A stretch of DNA of 64,000 bases from Paracoccaceae bacterium. GTDB taxonomy: Bacteria; Pseudomonadota; Alphaproteobacteria; Rhodobacterales; Rhodobacteraceae. Shown here one piece after another: positions 1 to 9,125 of this stretch. The notes below the pieces were generated by a model, which saw nothing but the letters and a program-made list of their open reading frames with translations, made no database searches and was not told the DNA's origin. Made by a program: the position numbers and the translations under genes. Location: contig JADGFD010000015.1 in assembly GCA_016744015.1 (NCBI GenBank), forward strand, positions 1-64,000, read 5' to 3'. Each line of letters starts with the position of its first letter. The first letter of the stretch is position 1.

Positions 1-87
1 CTCATCCGCACAGGCGACAGATCACCAATGGACTATCTGCTCAAACCCCTCGCCGGGTATTTTTACAGGGCGTTTAGAGAGGAATAA
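1..87 (+). CDS. C-terminal end of an HlyD-type type I secretion periplasmic adaptor (partial)
   Basis: The frame is open from the first base and ends in TAA at 85-87, giving the last 28 residues of a protein cut by the window edge. The text RTGDRSPMDYLLKPL followed by RAFREE matches, from memory, the typical end of HlyD/PrtE adaptor subunits (usually '.TG.R.P..YL.KPL....RAF.E'). Such adaptors span the periplasm and link an inner-membrane ABC exporter to an outer-membrane TolC channel. An ABC transporter gene would be expected just before the window. The identification rests on one short motif. Confidence 0.72.
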   Translation, partial: LIRTGDRSPMDYLLKPLAGYFYRAFREE

Positions 88-158
88 GGGGGACGTAGTT
101 GTGAGATAGTGCCGCATTTGACCACCACACTAGGGCACACCCAAACGATACATCTGGA

Positions 159-238
159 TGTTACGCTGTTTAGCGTCACTTCTGGGTGGTAAAACGCTAA
201 ATGTTACGATAGGAACACTATATCACCCTATTGTTACG
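159..238 (+). repeat. Three TGTTACG direct repeats with a small palindrome upstream of the recombinase gene
   Basis: TGTTACG occurs at 159-165, 202-208 and 232-238, the last one just before the recombinase ATG at 247. An inverted repeat ACGCT-GTTT-AGCGT lies at 163-176 and overlaps the first copy. Serine resolvases usually bind several subsites next to their own gene and repress it, so a res-like or operator role is inferred from position. The repeats do not match a res consensus that I can recall. Confidence 0.4.
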
Positions 239-246
239 GATACACC

Positions 247-804
247 ATGGCCCGCATCGGATATGCCCGTGTAAGCACCACAGATCAGGATCTAGATATC
301 CAGATTGCAAAACTAAAAGCTGCGGGTTGCGAGATTGTGCGCTCCGAAACGGGCTCTGGTGCATCACGGATCGGTCGGGCCGAATTGGACACCGTTTTGC
401 AATTTGTGCGGGCGGGAGATGAGCTGGTCGTTCACCGTCTTGATCGCCTTGGCCGTTCAACCCATGATGTTCTCAATCTGGTTCATGAGCTGGCTGCAAA
501 AGGCGCTTCCCTGCGCATTTTGGAACCTGACATTACAACAGCAGGCGATATGGGGCGCATGGTCATCACCGTTCTGGGTATGGTGGCCGATATGGAACTG
601 AAATTTATCAAAGACCGCCAGCGTGCCGGGATCGAAGCCGCAAAGACCAAAGGTGTATACAAAGGACGCAGGAAATCTGTTGATGAAGCCGAAATCCGAA
701 AACTGGCCAGCGAAGGCATCAGCAAAGCTCAAATCGCACGAAATCTTAGCATATCTCGTATGACTGTCTACCGTACTTTGCAAAATGATAGTTCAAATGA
801 GTAA
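247..804 (+). CDS. Serine recombinase (resolvase/invertase family)
   Basis: This 185-residue protein has the full small serine recombinase layout. The N-terminal catalytic domain opens YARVSTTDQ with nucleophile Ser10 and carries the arginine motif HRLDRLGRS (Arg64, Arg67, Arg70). A long E-helix follows at about 103-133, and a C-terminal Hin-type helix-turn-helix at about 143-178 (AQIARNLSISRMTVYR). Such enzymes resolve cointegrates or invert DNA between short sites through a Ser-DNA link. It stands alone, with no transposase beside it, and repeats lie directly upstream. It could be a remnant of an element or a domesticated enzyme; the sequence does not show which. Confidence 0.93.
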   Translation: MARIGYARVSTTDQDLDIQIAKLKAAGCEIVRSETGSGASRIGRAELDTVLQFVRAGDELVVHRLDRLGRSTHDVLNLVHELAAKGASLRILEPDITTAGDMGRMVITVLGMVADMELKFIKDRQRAGIEAAKTKGVYKGRRKSVDEAEIRKLASEGISKAQIARNLSISRMTVYRTLQNDSSNE

Positions 805-998
805 TCGCTCAAACATATTCCACCTTCGTTCTTTAAATCGGCCAAATATGCAGCTTCGGGCCAGTTAGGCCTACTTGCTAAAACCGACTTAGGTAATCAG
901 CTTATTGCGATTTACATCGTTTGAGTTTCATCAGTCTTCCTCTTATGGCTTCGTTAAGGGTGGCCACGCTTCACAACCCAAATAAAAGGAATAAAAGG

Positions 999-1160
999 AT
1001 GAAACATTTGTCTAAAATAGAGATCGCGTTCATTAAAGCCCGTATTTTACAAGGGGACAGATACCACGAAATTGCTTCCGACTATCGGGTCAATCAAGGG
1101 AGGTTGTCAGATATGAAGCATGGCCGACTATTTCCTGAAATTGAGCCAGCAACCTTGTAG
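999..1160 (+). CDS. Small helix-turn-helix protein (53 aa)
   Basis: I start this at the ATG at 999 because a purine-rich AAAAGGA precedes it and an upstream extension to 921 has an unrelated composition. The 53 residues contain a compact HTH-like core, GDRYHEIASDYRVNQGRLSD, followed by a basic KHGRLF. I recall a family of tiny Rhodobacterales proteins with the pattern 'aG....IA..y.VN.GRi.di..G.r'. A DNA-binding role is inferred from the motif only. It sits alone in an AT-rich stretch next to the recombinase and may share its accessory origin. Confidence 0.6.
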   Translation: MKHLSKIEIAFIKARILQGDRYHEIASDYRVNQGRLSDMKHGRLFPEIEPATL

Positions 1161-1199
1161 CTTTAGTTTATCATTTGCTATACGTGAACTGGAAATATG

Positions 1200-1230
1200 C
1201 TCTCGGCTCTTTGGGTTTTTGAGGCGAGAG
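1200..1230 (+). terminator. Possible terminator after the small HTH gene
   Basis: CTCTCG at 1200-1205 pairs with CGAGAG at 1225-1230, and an inner CTC/GAG extends the stem across a G-G mismatch, leaving an 11-base T- and G-rich loop. No clean T tract follows, so termination is uncertain. The remaining bases up to lipA are AT-rich and hold a further inverted repeat, ACATAC/GTATGT at 1245-1250 and 1262-1267, but no gene that I can support. Confidence 0.35.
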
Positions 1231-1364
1231 TGCAATTGATTGGAACATACTTTTAGAGCATGTATGTTAATTGAACGGCTATAGCTGAATAATTAGCATA
1301 CAGAATGAATACAAAAGTAATACAACAAGACTACGCAAATAAACACCTGTTTTGAGGAACCGAT

Positions 1365-2315
1365 ATGTCTCGTGATCTTTCTGATAAATCCCAGCGCCAC
1401 CCTGAAAAGGCGCATAAAGCCGATACGCCGATTTTGCGTAAGCCGGATTGGATAAGGGTTAAGGCGCCCACATCTGAGGGCTATCGGGATACGCGCAAGA
1501 TATTGAAAGATAACAACCTTACCACGGTTTGCGCCGAAGCGGGCTGCCCGAATGTGGGGGAATGCTGGGAGCAGGGCCACGCCACGATGATGATCATGGG
1601 CGAGATTTGCACGCGGGGCTGCTCATTTTGCAATATTGCCACGGGGCGGCCCGATGCGTTGGATGTGTTTGAACCGGGGCGTGTGGCTGATGCCGTGGAA
1701 AAGCTGGGGTTAAACCATGTGGTGATTACCTCGGTGGACCGGGATGACCTCAAGGATGGCGGGGCGGAGCATATTGCACAAACCATTCGCGCCATTCGGC
1801 ACCGCTCGCCGAAATCAACCATAGAGGTGCTAACGCCGGACTTCTTGAAGTGCGGGCCGGAAGCGCTTGAAACTGTTGTGAAAGCCAAGCCGGATGTGTT
1901 TAACCACAATCTGGAAACCGTGCCGGGGCTTTACCCGAGCGTGCGTCCGGGGGCGCGATATTTCCATAGCTTACGGCTGCTACAACGGGTGAAAGAGCTG
2001 GACCCAACGATGTTTACGAAATCGGGCATAATGGTGGGCCTCGGCGAAGACAAGCAGGGCGTGCAGCAGGTGATGGATGACATGCGGGCGGCGGATGTGG
2101 ATTTCCTGACCATCGGGCAGTATTTGCAGCCCACGCCCAAGCACCATGCGGTGTTACGCTTTGTAACGCCCGAAGAATTTAAGGCCTATGAGGGCATGGC
2201 CTTTGGCAAGGGGTTCTTGATGGTCTCATCAACGCCGCTAACTCGTTCTAGCTACCATGCCGGAGACGATTTTGCCCAGCTTCGCGAGGCGCGATTGGCC
2301 AAATTCGGCAGTTAG
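1365..2315 (+). CDS. lipA: Lipoyl synthase
   Basis: LipA is a radical-SAM enzyme that inserts two sulfur atoms into octanoyl groups on the E2 and GcvH proteins. Both iron-sulfur clusters are visible: the auxiliary cluster cysteines Cys56, Cys61 and Cys67 (CX4CX5C, family-specific) and the radical-SAM cysteines Cys82, Cys86 and Cys89 (CX3CX2C). The length of 316 residues is normal. GAGGA about 6 bases before the ATG supports this start. The stop codon overlaps the end of the convergent small gene by 4 bases. Confidence 0.97.
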   Translation: MSRDLSDKSQRHPEKAHKADTPILRKPDWIRVKAPTSEGYRDTRKILKDNNLTTVCAEAGCPNVGECWEQGHATMMIMGEICTRGCSFCNIATGRPDALDVFEPGRVADAVEKLGLNHVVITSVDRDDLKDGGAEHIAQTIRAIRHRSPKSTIEVLTPDFLKCGPEALETVVKAKPDVFNHNLETVPGLYPSVRPGARYFHSLRLLQRVKELDPTMFTKSGIMVGLGEDKQGVQQVMDDMRAADVDFLTIGQYLQPTPKHHAVLRFVTPEEFKAYEGMAFGKGFLMVSSTPLTRSSYHAGDDFAQLREARLAKFGS

Positions 2316-2479
2316 CGGAGGCCCTTATCAACCGTTAGCCACTCTGGCCAGCCATAGGTTTGCTCGAAAAAATAGAGCGCGAAGCAGGCGATTACGATCA
2401 CCGCAACTAGCTTCAGCATATTCGGGCTTGGCCGGTTCAGGGCCAAATGTTTTAAACGCAGAAGCCAGAACTGGCTCAT
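2312..2479 (-). CDS. Conserved small single-pass membrane protein (55 aa)
   Basis: Translating the minus strand from the ATG at 2479 gives 55 residues: a basic start ([16 protein letters not shown]), one hydrophobic segment at about 23-38 ([16 protein letters not shown]), then a Trp-rich tail [11 protein letters not shown] recall nearly identical layouts beside hpt in other Rhodobacterales. The ATG overlaps the hpt stop as ATGA, so it is likely translated by coupling with hpt. The function is unknown. Its stop overlaps the lipA stop (TTAG read on both strands). Confidence 0.75.
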   Translation of the reverse strand: MSQFWLLRLKHLALNRPSPNMLKLVAVIVIACFALYFFEQTYGWPEWLTVDKGLR

Positions 2480-3012
2480 GAAGTGAACCGCACGGCGCCG
2501 ATATAGGGCAGGTTGCGGTTTCTTTGGGCATAGTCGATGCCATAGCCTACTACAAACTCGTCAGGGATTTCAAAGCCGATATAGTCGGCCTTTACGCCGG
2601 TTTCCCGCCGCGAGGGTTTATCTAGCAAGGCGCAGGTCATGAGCCGTGCTGGTGAACGGGCCTCTAGCAGGTGCAAAACATGGTGCAGGGTGTGGCCGGT
2701 ATCGACGATATCTTCCACGACCAGCACATCCCGCCCTTCAATTTCGCCGCGTAAGTCTTTGAGAATGCGTACTTCTCTTGAGCTTTCAGTTGAGTTCCCA
2801 TAAGAACTCGCCTCCAGAAAATCGACCTCTACTGGCAAGTCAAGCTCGCGCACGAGGTCGGCAATAAAGATAAAGCTGCCGCGCAGGAGGCCAACAACCA
2901 CCAGTTTGTCAGTATCTTCAAAATGCTCTGAAATCTCCTTGGCGAGGGCCTCAACCCGTGCGGCAATGGATTTTGCCGAGATCATTTCATCTATTTCATA
3001 ATTTGAGTGCAT
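2476..3012 (-). CDS. hpt: Hypoxanthine phosphoribosyltransferase
   Basis: The 178-residue type I phosphoribosyltransferase carries the PRPP-binding loop [11 protein letters not shown] (Glu100-Asp101, then Asp104-Thr105-Gly106) and an upstream LRGSFIF segment. It salvages hypoxanthine, and often guanine, to IMP or GMP using PRPP in the cytoplasm. The length is usual for bacterial Hpt. It is followed by a coupled small membrane protein gene. Activity on xanthine or guanine cannot be judged from the sequence alone. Confidence 0.94.
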   Translation of the reverse strand: MHSNYEIDEMISAKSIAARVEALAKEISEHFEDTDKLVVVGLLRGSFIFIADLVRELDLPVEVDFLEASSYGNSTESSREVRILKDLRGEIEGRDVLVVEDIVDTGHTLHHVLHLLEARSPARLMTCALLDKPSRRETGVKADYIGFEIPDEFVVGYGIDYAQRNRNLPYIGAVRFTS

Positions 3013-3081
3013 AGCCCTTGCCCTTTTGATTCTCAGGCACTTTATTGTAGTGAATGCCCCACGTCACCCCAGAGAGACAAA

Positions 3082-3528
3082 ATGCCCACCCATTCTGAAA
3101 ACCGCCCCATGCCTTATAGCCCGCAGCAGATGTTTGATCTGGTAGCGGATATCGGGAGTTACCCAGAGTTTTTGCCATGGTGCACGGGCGCTCGGATCAG
3201 GAGTGAGCGAGAGACAGAAGAGGGTCGGGTGGTTGAGGCTGACCTGATTATTTCGTTCAAGCTGTTTCGTGAGCGGTTTACTTCGCGTGTGACGATGCAC
3301 CCTGAAAGCTACAAAATAGAGGTGGCGTATTTGGACGGGCCGTTTAAATACTTGATTAACTATTGGCATTTTTTACCCGCTAAAAATGGCTGCACTGCCG
3401 ATTTTCATGTGGATTTTGAATTTAAATCCAAGGTGTTACAGGGCATTATTGGTGTGGTATTTGGAGAAGCGATGCGGCGCATTGTTAAGGCCTTTGAGGA
3501 CCGTGCCCTAGTGCTTTATGGCGTTTAA
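3082..3528 (+). CDS. RatA / Coq10-type START-domain protein
   Basis: The 148-residue protein is a single polyketide-cyclase/START fold with the family features YSPQQMFDLVADIGSYPEFLPWC near the N-terminus and FEDRA near the end. Alphaproteobacterial members are annotated either as Coq10-like ubiquinone-binding chaperones or as RatA-family proteins. The Coq10-like role supporting respiration is more likely here, since no antitoxin partner is present. I start at the ATG at 3082, which gives the family length. Its last 21 bases overlap the convergent CinA gene. Confidence 0.88.
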   Translation: MPTHSENRPMPYSPQQMFDLVADIGSYPEFLPWCTGARIRSERETEEGRVVEADLIISFKLFRERFTSRVTMHPESYKIEVAYLDGPFKYLINYWHFLPAKNGCTADFHVDFEFKSKVLQGIIGVVFGEAMRRIVKAFEDRALVLYGV

Positions 3529-3978
3529 GAGCAGGGTGAGCGCCTGTTCAACACTGGCTTGCCGCACATTTTCGCGGCCTAATGGGCCAAACTCGCATTT
3601 ATGCGTCACCGTTTCCGAGACCGTGGAAATGGCAAACCAAACCAGCCCTTCGGGCTTTGTGCCTTCACGCACCGGGCCCGCAATGCCGGTGATCGCCACC
3701 GCGATATCAGCATCGCTATGAGCCAGCGCACCCGTTGCCATTTGCGACACCGCTTCAGCACTCACAGCCCCATGCGCCTCAACCGCTTCGGGACTAATTC
3801 CGAGCATTTCGGGCTTGGAGGCATAGGAATAGGTAATGAATCCACGGTCAAACACGGCGGATGCGCCAGAGATATCGGTAAGTGCGGCGGCCAGCATACC
3901 GCCTGTGCAACTTTCGGCTGTCGCAATCTTCATGCCCGCCGCACGGGCGGCGGAAATAACCTCGGCAGCCAAGCTCAT
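3508..3978 (-). CDS. CinA C-terminal family nicotinamide-nucleotide amidase
   Basis: The 156 residues correspond to the stand-alone C-terminal domain of CinA (PncC), with the motifs TAESCTGGMLAAALTD and VAITGIAGP. The family deamidates NMN to nicotinate mononucleotide in pyridine nucleotide recycling. The N-terminal molybdopterin-like domain of full CinA is absent, as in many Proteobacteria. The start overlaps the pgpA stop by 4 bases, so it is co-translated with pgpA and ispDF. Confidence 0.92.
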   Translation of the reverse strand: MSLAAEVISAARAAGMKIATAESCTGGMLAAALTDISGASAVFDRGFITYSYASKPEMLGISPEAVEAHGAVSAEAVSQMATGALAHSDADIAVAITGIAGPVREGTKPEGLVWFAISTVSETVTHKCEFGPLGRENVRQASVEQALTLLLNAIKH

Positions 3979-4469
3979 GGCATGATCAGCCCATGGGAAA
4001 TGCCCGCAGCTGCCACGGTGATGACCATAGCAAAAATGCCTGCGATGACATCATCCAGCATCACGCCTGTAGGTGTTGTTTTGCGGTCAGCCCAGCCCAC
4101 AAGCCATGGCTTCCAGATATCAAACAGGCGAAAAAGCACAAAGGCGCTGACCCAATCGGGGTAGGGAAATATGTGGCTTGGAACGCCCGCAAACCAAAGG
4201 CCGGCGGAAACACCGAGCAGGGCTGTCCACTGCCCAGCAACTTCGTCGATGACAATCTCGGAGGGGTCGTGGTTGTCTTTGCCGCGCGTGACCTCGGTGG
4301 TGGCCCAGAGGCCGACAAAATAAACCGCGATGGTGGCGATGAGCAGGGCGGGAAAGCCGCCGAGATAGTGGATGCCGTAAGCCATGGGAATGGCCGCCAA
4401 ACTGCCCCATGTGCCGGGGGCAAAAGGGATGAGGCCTATGCCAAAAACCGTTGCAATTATTCTGCTCAT
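3975..4469 (-). CDS. pgpA: Phosphatidylglycerophosphatase A
   Basis: This 164-residue membrane enzyme removes the phosphate from phosphatidylglycerol phosphate to make phosphatidylglycerol. The family signature is clear: GTWGSL near the N-terminus and the acidic catalytic stretch HDPSEIVIDEVAGQW. Three to four hydrophobic segments fit the inner membrane. It lies between ispDF and the CinA-like gene with 4-base overlaps on both sides, forming a minus-strand operon. Confidence 0.95.
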   Translation of the reverse strand: MSRIIATVFGIGLIPFAPGTWGSLAAIPMAYGIHYLGGFPALLIATIAVYFVGLWATTEVTRGKDNHDPSEIVIDEVAGQWTALLGVSAGLWFAGVPSHIFPYPDWVSAFVLFRLFDIWKPWLVGWADRKTTPTGVMLDDVIAGIFAMVITVAAAGISHGLIMP

Positions 4470-5611
4470 AATTTCACCAGTGTTGCTGTGGCCATAGCGG
4501 CGATGCCCTCACCGCGCCCTGTAAAGCCGAGCTTTTCGGAGGTGGTGGCCTTAATGGAAACGCGGTCAAGTGCGATTCCGGTTAGCCGTGCGATTTCGGC
4601 GCGCATAGCTGCTGCGTGCGGGCCAATTTTTGGGGCTTCGCAAATGATCGTGCAATCAATATTGCTAATCGTGAAGCCTCGGGCGGTTACGCGCTCCACG
4701 GCTTTCAGCAGGAATATATCGGAGGCGGCTCCTTTCCACTCTGCCTCGGAAGGCGGGAACCATTGGCCGATATCACCCTCGGCAATAGCGCCAAAAAGCG
4801 CATCGGTAATGGTGTGCATAGCGACATCAGCGTCTGAATGGCCAAGCAGCGCGTGCGTGTGCGGGATTTTCAGGCCGCACAGCGTCACAGCATCACCACG
4901 GGTAAAAGCATGCACGTCAAACCCGTTTCCGGTGCGAATATCCATTTGCATTTCCCTTTCAGCGCGGGCGAAATCTTCCGGCGTGGTGAGCTTATAATTG
5001 CGCTCGTCCCCTTTAACAATCGCAACCTCAATACCTTGAGCGCGGGCGAGGGCTACGTCGTCATCCGCGGGGGTGGCTGCGCTGCGGTGTGCATTTATAA
5101 TGGTAGCAAAGTCAAAGGCTTGCGGGGTTTGGGCGCGATAAAGGCCTTCACGGCTATGGGGTGAAGCAGCATGGCCCTGTGCGCCCGTCCACAGGGCGTC
5201 AACCACCGGAAGGGCGGGAAAGGCCCCTTTGGCGCCTTGCAACGCGGCCAGCAGATCAGCAATGATTTCAAGTGGCAGGAAGGGGCGGGCGGCATCGTGG
5301 ATCAGCACAGTGTCGGGCGCGAATTTTGCCAGCGCCTCTAGGCCTTTAACTACGCTTTCGGAGCGGGTTTCTCCGCCAAATACAGGAGGGAGAAGCTGCG
5401 GGAGACCCGCGACTGCGGCCTCGTAAAGCGGCGTGTCATCGGGGTGGATGACCACCTGAATACTCCCCACATTTTTATGCGCCAAAAGGGCGCGCAGTGT
5501 ATGCCGCAAAACCGGTTGGCCCTGCAAAAGCCTATATTGCTTGGGGAGGCCCTGACCCGCGCGAGTGCCTCGGCCAGCAGCAACAATTAAGGCGGAAACG
5601 GTTTTGCTCAT
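4466..5611 (-). CDS. ispDF: Bifunctional IspD/IspF isoprenoid enzyme
   Basis: The 381 residues fuse two MEP-pathway enzymes. The N-terminal IspD cytidylyltransferase has AAGRGTRAGQGLPKQY. The C-terminal IspF cyclodiphosphate synthase opens at GNGFDVHAF and has GHSDADVAMHTITDAL and DIGQWFPP. IspD makes CDP-methylerythritol and IspF makes the cyclodiphosphate; IspE acts between them and is not here. The fusion is common in Alphaproteobacteria. It is the first gene of an operon with pgpA and the CinA-like gene. Confidence 0.97.
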   Translation of the reverse strand: MSKTVSALIVAAGRGTRAGQGLPKQYRLLQGQPVLRHTLRALLAHKNVGSIQVVIHPDDTPLYEAAVAGLPQLLPPVFGGETRSESVVKGLEALAKFAPDTVLIHDAARPFLPLEIIADLLAALQGAKGAFPALPVVDALWTGAQGHAASPHSREGLYRAQTPQAFDFATIINAHRSAATPADDDVALARAQGIEVAIVKGDERNYKLTTPEDFARAEREMQMDIRTGNGFDVHAFTRGDAVTLCGLKIPHTHALLGHSDADVAMHTITDALFGAIAEGDIGQWFPPSEAEWKGAASDIFLLKAVERVTARGFTISNIDCTIICEAPKIGPHAAAMRAEIARLTGIALDRVSIKATTSEKLGFTGRGEGIAAMATATLVKL

Positions 5612-5713
5612 GGGGCCTTTTAGCGCAATGCAGGCAGCCCGACAACGGCTATTGCCCCTTGATTGGGCCGCGTTGAACGGCTAAACCAGCTTGTCTGCAC
5701 AAGGATTAAGCAC

Positions 5714-6667
5714 TTGCCCCTCGATTTTAACAACTTCCCCGAAAAGCCGCCTGTTTTTTTGGCACCAATGGCCGGAATCAGTGATTTACCTTTTCGAAAC
5801 ATTGTGCTGGGCTTTGGCGCGGGGCTCGTGGTTTCGGAAATGATCGCGAGCCAGGAGTTGGCGCAGGCGAAAAAACGCACTGAAGTGCATGACCGCGCCG
5901 AGCTTGGCTTAGGCAATGGCCAAACAGCGGTGCAGATCGCGGGGCGAGAGGCGCATTGGATGGCGGAAAGCGCCAAAATGCTGGTCGGCCTCGGGGCGCG
6001 GATGGTGGATATTAACATGGGCTGCCCAGCCAAGAAGGTTACCAGCGGCTATTCCGGCTCAGCCCTGATGCGCGAGCCGGATCACGCGCTGCGGCTGATC
6101 GAGGCCGTTGTAGCGGCGGTCGATGTGCCGGTGAGCGTAAAAATGCGGTTGGGCTGGGATGACAACCACAATGCGGATAAAATTGCCGCGCGGGCAGAAG
6201 CGGCAGGGGTGCGGATGATTACGGTGCACGGGCGCACGCGCTGCCAGTTTTACAAGGGTAAAGCGGATTGGGCGGCTGTTGGCAAAGTGAAAGCTGCCGT
6301 AAGCATTCCGGTGGTTGTAAATGGTGATATTGTAGATAATGAGAGCGCCGCTTTGGCGATTACACAATCTGGTGCGGATGCGATGATGGTGGGGCGCGGG
6401 GCGCGGGGTAAGCCGTGGGTGCTGGCTGATCTTCAGGGCTTGCGCCCGACTATTGACCTTGAAGACATCATCATAAGCCATTACGAATCCATGCTTTCTT
6501 TTTACGGAACGCATATTGGATTACTTAATATGCGCAAGCATCTGGGCTGGTATTTGATGCCGCTTGAGGGCGGAGTGGCCATGCGAAGCACATTGATGCG
6601 GCTTGATGAACCTACACGGGTTATGCGGGAATTGCGGGCGTTTCTGGGTGAAAGGAAAGCCGCATGA
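5714..6667 (+). CDS. dusB: tRNA-dihydrouridine synthase B
   Basis: This FMN enzyme reduces uridines in the tRNA D-loop. Family motifs include [14 protein letters not shown], the catalytic cysteine in NMGCPAKKV, and the FMN-binding VNGDI and [13 protein letters not shown] choose the TTG at 5714 because AAGGA sits 9 bases upstream and the N-terminus then matches the family; an in-frame TTG at 5663 would add 17 residues. Known as nifR3 in Rhodobacter, it heads the ntr operon. Its stop overlaps the ntrB start (ATGA). Confidence 0.94.
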   Translation: MPLDFNNFPEKPPVFLAPMAGISDLPFRNIVLGFGAGLVVSEMIASQELAQAKKRTEVHDRAELGLGNGQTAVQIAGREAHWMAESAKMLVGLGARMVDINMGCPAKKVTSGYSGSALMREPDHALRLIEAVVAAVDVPVSVKMRLGWDDNHNADKIAARAEAAGVRMITVHGRTRCQFYKGKADWAAVGKVKAAVSIPVVVNGDIVDNESAALAITQSGADAMMVGRGARGKPWVLADLQGLRPTIDLEDIIISHYESMLSFYGTHIGLLNMRKHLGWYLMPLEGGVAMRSTLMRLDEPTRVMRELRAFLGERKAA

Positions 6668-7725
6668 GGCGGAGCTTTGAACCCATTTGGCTGGCACTGC
6701 CATTTCCGGCCTTTGTGATTGGTTTTGAAGGTGAAATTTCTGAAGTTAACGATGCCGCCGAAGGGTTTTGCATGGTTTCGCGCAAGCAAATGCAAGCGAG
6801 GCCGCTGGTGCAATTTGCTGGTGAAGGGTCTGCGGTGGTTGATGCTATTACTCAGGCACAGCGTGGTATGCGCTCGGTTGTTTTGCATGATGTTAAGGTC
6901 GGCTGGGGCGGGCAGCCGCGCGGGGAGGCCAATGTGCAGGCCACGCGACTGGGAGATGGCGAGGTTTTGCTGATGCTGCATCCGCGCTCCATTGCAGATA
7001 AAATGGACCGCTCGCTAATGCACCGCACCGCCGCGCGCTCGGTGGCTGGAATGGCTGCCATGCTGGCCCATGAAATACGCAACCCGCTGGCTGGAATCTC
7101 TGGCGCGGCGCAGCTTTTGGGCGGCACGCTAAGTGCAGATGATCGCGAGTTAACGGCGGTGATCGAGGAGGAAGCCAAGCGGATTGGCGCGCTTGTAAAC
7201 CGCGTGGAAGCCTTTGGGGACATGGGGCCGGGCGTGGTGAAGCCCGTTAATATCCATGATATTATTGACCGGGCCAAGCGGGCTGCAAAGGCTGGATTCG
7301 CGGCTCATATGACCTTTAAAGACGTGTTTGACCCCTCCATCCCCCCCACGGCGGGGAGCGCCGACCAGTTGATGCAGGTTATTATTAACTTGTTGAAAAA
7401 TGCAGCTGAGGCCACGCCTAAGGGCGGTATAATAATGCTAAAAACAACCTACCGCCCCGGCGTAAAACTGATGTTGCCCGGCAAACGCAGCCAAAGCCTA
7501 CCGATCGAAATTTCAATAAAAGATAACGGGCCGGGGATTGCCGCCAATATTCTGGATGATATTTTCGAACCCTTCGTTAGCTCCAAAGCCAGCGGAACGG
7601 GGCTTGGGCTTTCGCTGGTTTCAAAAATTATGGCAGATCATGGCGGCGTCGTGGATTGTAAATCAGATGCAAACGGCACCGAATTCCGGCTGCTTTTGCC
7701 GGTGTGGAAGGGTGAGGGGCGCTAG
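6664..7725 (+). CDS. ntrB: Nitrogen regulation sensor kinase NtrB
   Basis: NtrB is a cytoplasmic histidine kinase/phosphatase controlled by PII (GlnB) and acts on NtrC. The 353 residues show an N-terminal PAS-like region (about 10-110), the phosphoacceptor His136 in [12 protein letters not shown], and a HATPase with [15 protein letters not shown] and GTGLGLSLV. There are no membrane segments. It overlaps dusB by 4 bases and directly abuts ntrC, so the three are co-expressed. Confidence 0.96.
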   Translation: MRRSFEPIWLALPFPAFVIGFEGEISEVNDAAEGFCMVSRKQMQARPLVQFAGEGSAVVDAITQAQRGMRSVVLHDVKVGWGGQPRGEANVQATRLGDGEVLLMLHPRSIADKMDRSLMHRTAARSVAGMAAMLAHEIRNPLAGISGAAQLLGGTLSADDRELTAVIEEEAKRIGALVNRVEAFGDMGPGVVKPVNIHDIIDRAKRAAKAGFAAHMTFKDVFDPSIPPTAGSADQLMQVIINLLKNAAEATPKGGIIMLKTTYRPGVKLMLPGKRSQSLPIEISIKDNGPGIAANILDDIFEPFVSSKASGTGLGLSLVSKIMADHGGVVDCKSDANGTEFRLLLPVWKGEGR

Positions 7726-9105
7726 ATGGACGGCACAATTATTGTAGCAGACGATGATCGCTCTATCCGCACGGTGCTAAGCCAGGCGCTCACACGCGCG
7801 GGGTGCCGCGTGCGGGCGACAGGCAATCTTGCAACCCTTTGGAAATGGGTGGAGGAGGGCGAGGGGGACGTGGTCGTGACCGATGTTATGATGCCAGATG
7901 GCGACGCGCTGGATATGTTGCCCAACATTGTGAAAAAGCGACCGGACCTGCCGGTGATTGTGATGTCGGCCCAAAACACCGTAACAACTGCGGTGCGCGC
8001 CAATGCTGCCGGTGCCTTTGACTACATGCCCAAACCCTTTGATTTAAAATCTTTTTTGGCGCTGGTAAACAAAGCCACCAAGCAGGTGCACCCGGTAGCA
8101 AAGCCCGAGCCAGCGGCTGACCGCTTGCCTCTTGTGGGGCATTCGCCCTTGATGCAAGAGGTTTATCGCGTGCTGGCAAGGCTAACGCATACCGACCTCG
8201 GCGTGATGATTTTTGGCGATTCCGGCACTGGAAAAGAAATTGTTGCCCACACATTGCACAGTTTTTCCCAGCGTAAAAATGCGCCGTTTATCTCGATTAA
8301 TTTGGCGGCCACTCCGCCCGATATGATAGAGCGTGAGCTTTTTGGCGACAGAGAAAACCCCTCGGGACTTTATGCCTCTGCCTTTGGTGGCACCTTGTTT
8401 TTGGACAATGTGGACGACATGCCGCTGGACGCACAAATGCGATTGCTGCGCGTGCTACAAGAGCAAAGCTCTGATGATGTCCGCATTGTTGCCTCCACAC
8501 GGCAAGACCTGCAAACCCTTGTTATGGAAGGGGAGTTTAGAGAAGACTTGTTCTTCAGACTCAATGTGGTGCCCATCAGGCTGCCACGCTTGGCGGAGCG
8601 GCTGGAGGATATCCCTGACCTTTCAAGGCACTTTTTGGCGGAAGCGGCCAAGGGCGGATTGCCGCTAAAATCCATTACCCCCGAAGCGCTTGACCATCTG
8701 CGCTCCCATGTTTGGGCGGGCAATGTGCGAGAGTTGGAGAACTTTATCAAACGGCTGACGGTCTTGTGCCCCGAGGAGGAAATCGGAGCGCAGATTATCC
8801 GGCGTGAACTGGCGTCTCATATGGAGCTCGGGCCGCAAAAACCGGCGCAGCATCAAAAGCTTTCGGCCTCGGTTGAAGCCCATTTAAAACACTATTTTTC
8901 GCTGCATACCGGCGCACTGCCGCCGCCCGGCTTGTATGACAAAATCATCCGCGAAGTTGAGCGCCCGCTTATTATCCTTAGCCTGCAATCCACAGGTGGC
9001 AACCAGCTCAAAACAGCAGATTTACTGGGCATTAACCGCAATACCCTTCGCAAGAAAATCAAAGAGCTGGATATTGAGGTTTTGCGCAGCAAAAAAATGA
9101 CGTAA
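7726..9105 (+). CDS. ntrC: Nitrogen regulator NtrC, form lacking the GAFTGA loop
   Basis: The 459 residues comprise a receiver domain with phosphoacceptor Asp53, an AAA+ domain with Walker A GDSGTGKE, and a Fis-type C-terminal HTH (GGNQLKTADLLGINRNTLR). Between LFG and GGTLFLDN, where sigma-54 activators carry GAFTGA, this protein reads DRENPSGLYASAF, shorter and without the motif. The Walker B region is DNVDD rather than the usual DEIGD. This is the form known from Rhodobacter capsulatus, which activates the housekeeping RNA polymerase. It should control nitrogen-scavenging genes. Confidence 0.96.
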   Translation: MDGTIIVADDDRSIRTVLSQALTRAGCRVRATGNLATLWKWVEEGEGDVVVTDVMMPDGDALDMLPNIVKKRPDLPVIVMSAQNTVTTAVRANAAGAFDYMPKPFDLKSFLALVNKATKQVHPVAKPEPAADRLPLVGHSPLMQEVYRVLARLTHTDLGVMIFGDSGTGKEIVAHTLHSFSQRKNAPFISINLAATPPDMIERELFGDRENPSGLYASAFGGTLFLDNVDDMPLDAQMRLLRVLQEQSSDDVRIVASTRQDLQTLVMEGEFREDLFFRLNVVPIRLPRLAERLEDIPDLSRHFLAEAAKGGLPLKSITPEALDHLRSHVWAGNVRELENFIKRLTVLCPEEEIGAQIIRRELASHMELGPQKPAQHQKLSASVEAHLKHYFSLHTGALPPPGLYDKIIREVERPLIILSLQSTGGNQLKTADLLGINRNTLRKKIKELDIEVLRSKKMT

Positions 9106-9125
9106 TATTGCAACAGTATTAGGCA

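Noticed and set aside
805-1364. tRNA gene or attachment site as an integration point for the recombinase
   Set aside because: No cloverleaf, no TTCRA-type T-loop and no duplicated tRNA end could be found in this stretch.
3082-3528. RatA-family label taken as half of a toxin-antitoxin pair
   Set aside because: No RatB-like partner is adjacent, and the alphaproteobacterial family is better explained as Coq10-like.
3993-4997. Long plus-strand open frame (about 334 codons) opposite pgpA and ispDF
   Set aside because: It lies wholly antisense to two well-supported genes, has no recognisable domain, and its composition is what a GC-biased third position produces.
7726-9105. NtrC considered as a degenerate or broken activator
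   Set aside because: The missing GAFTGA and altered Walker B are shared traits of Rhodobacter-type NtrC, the rest of the protein is intact, and NtrX beside it shows the same loop loss.
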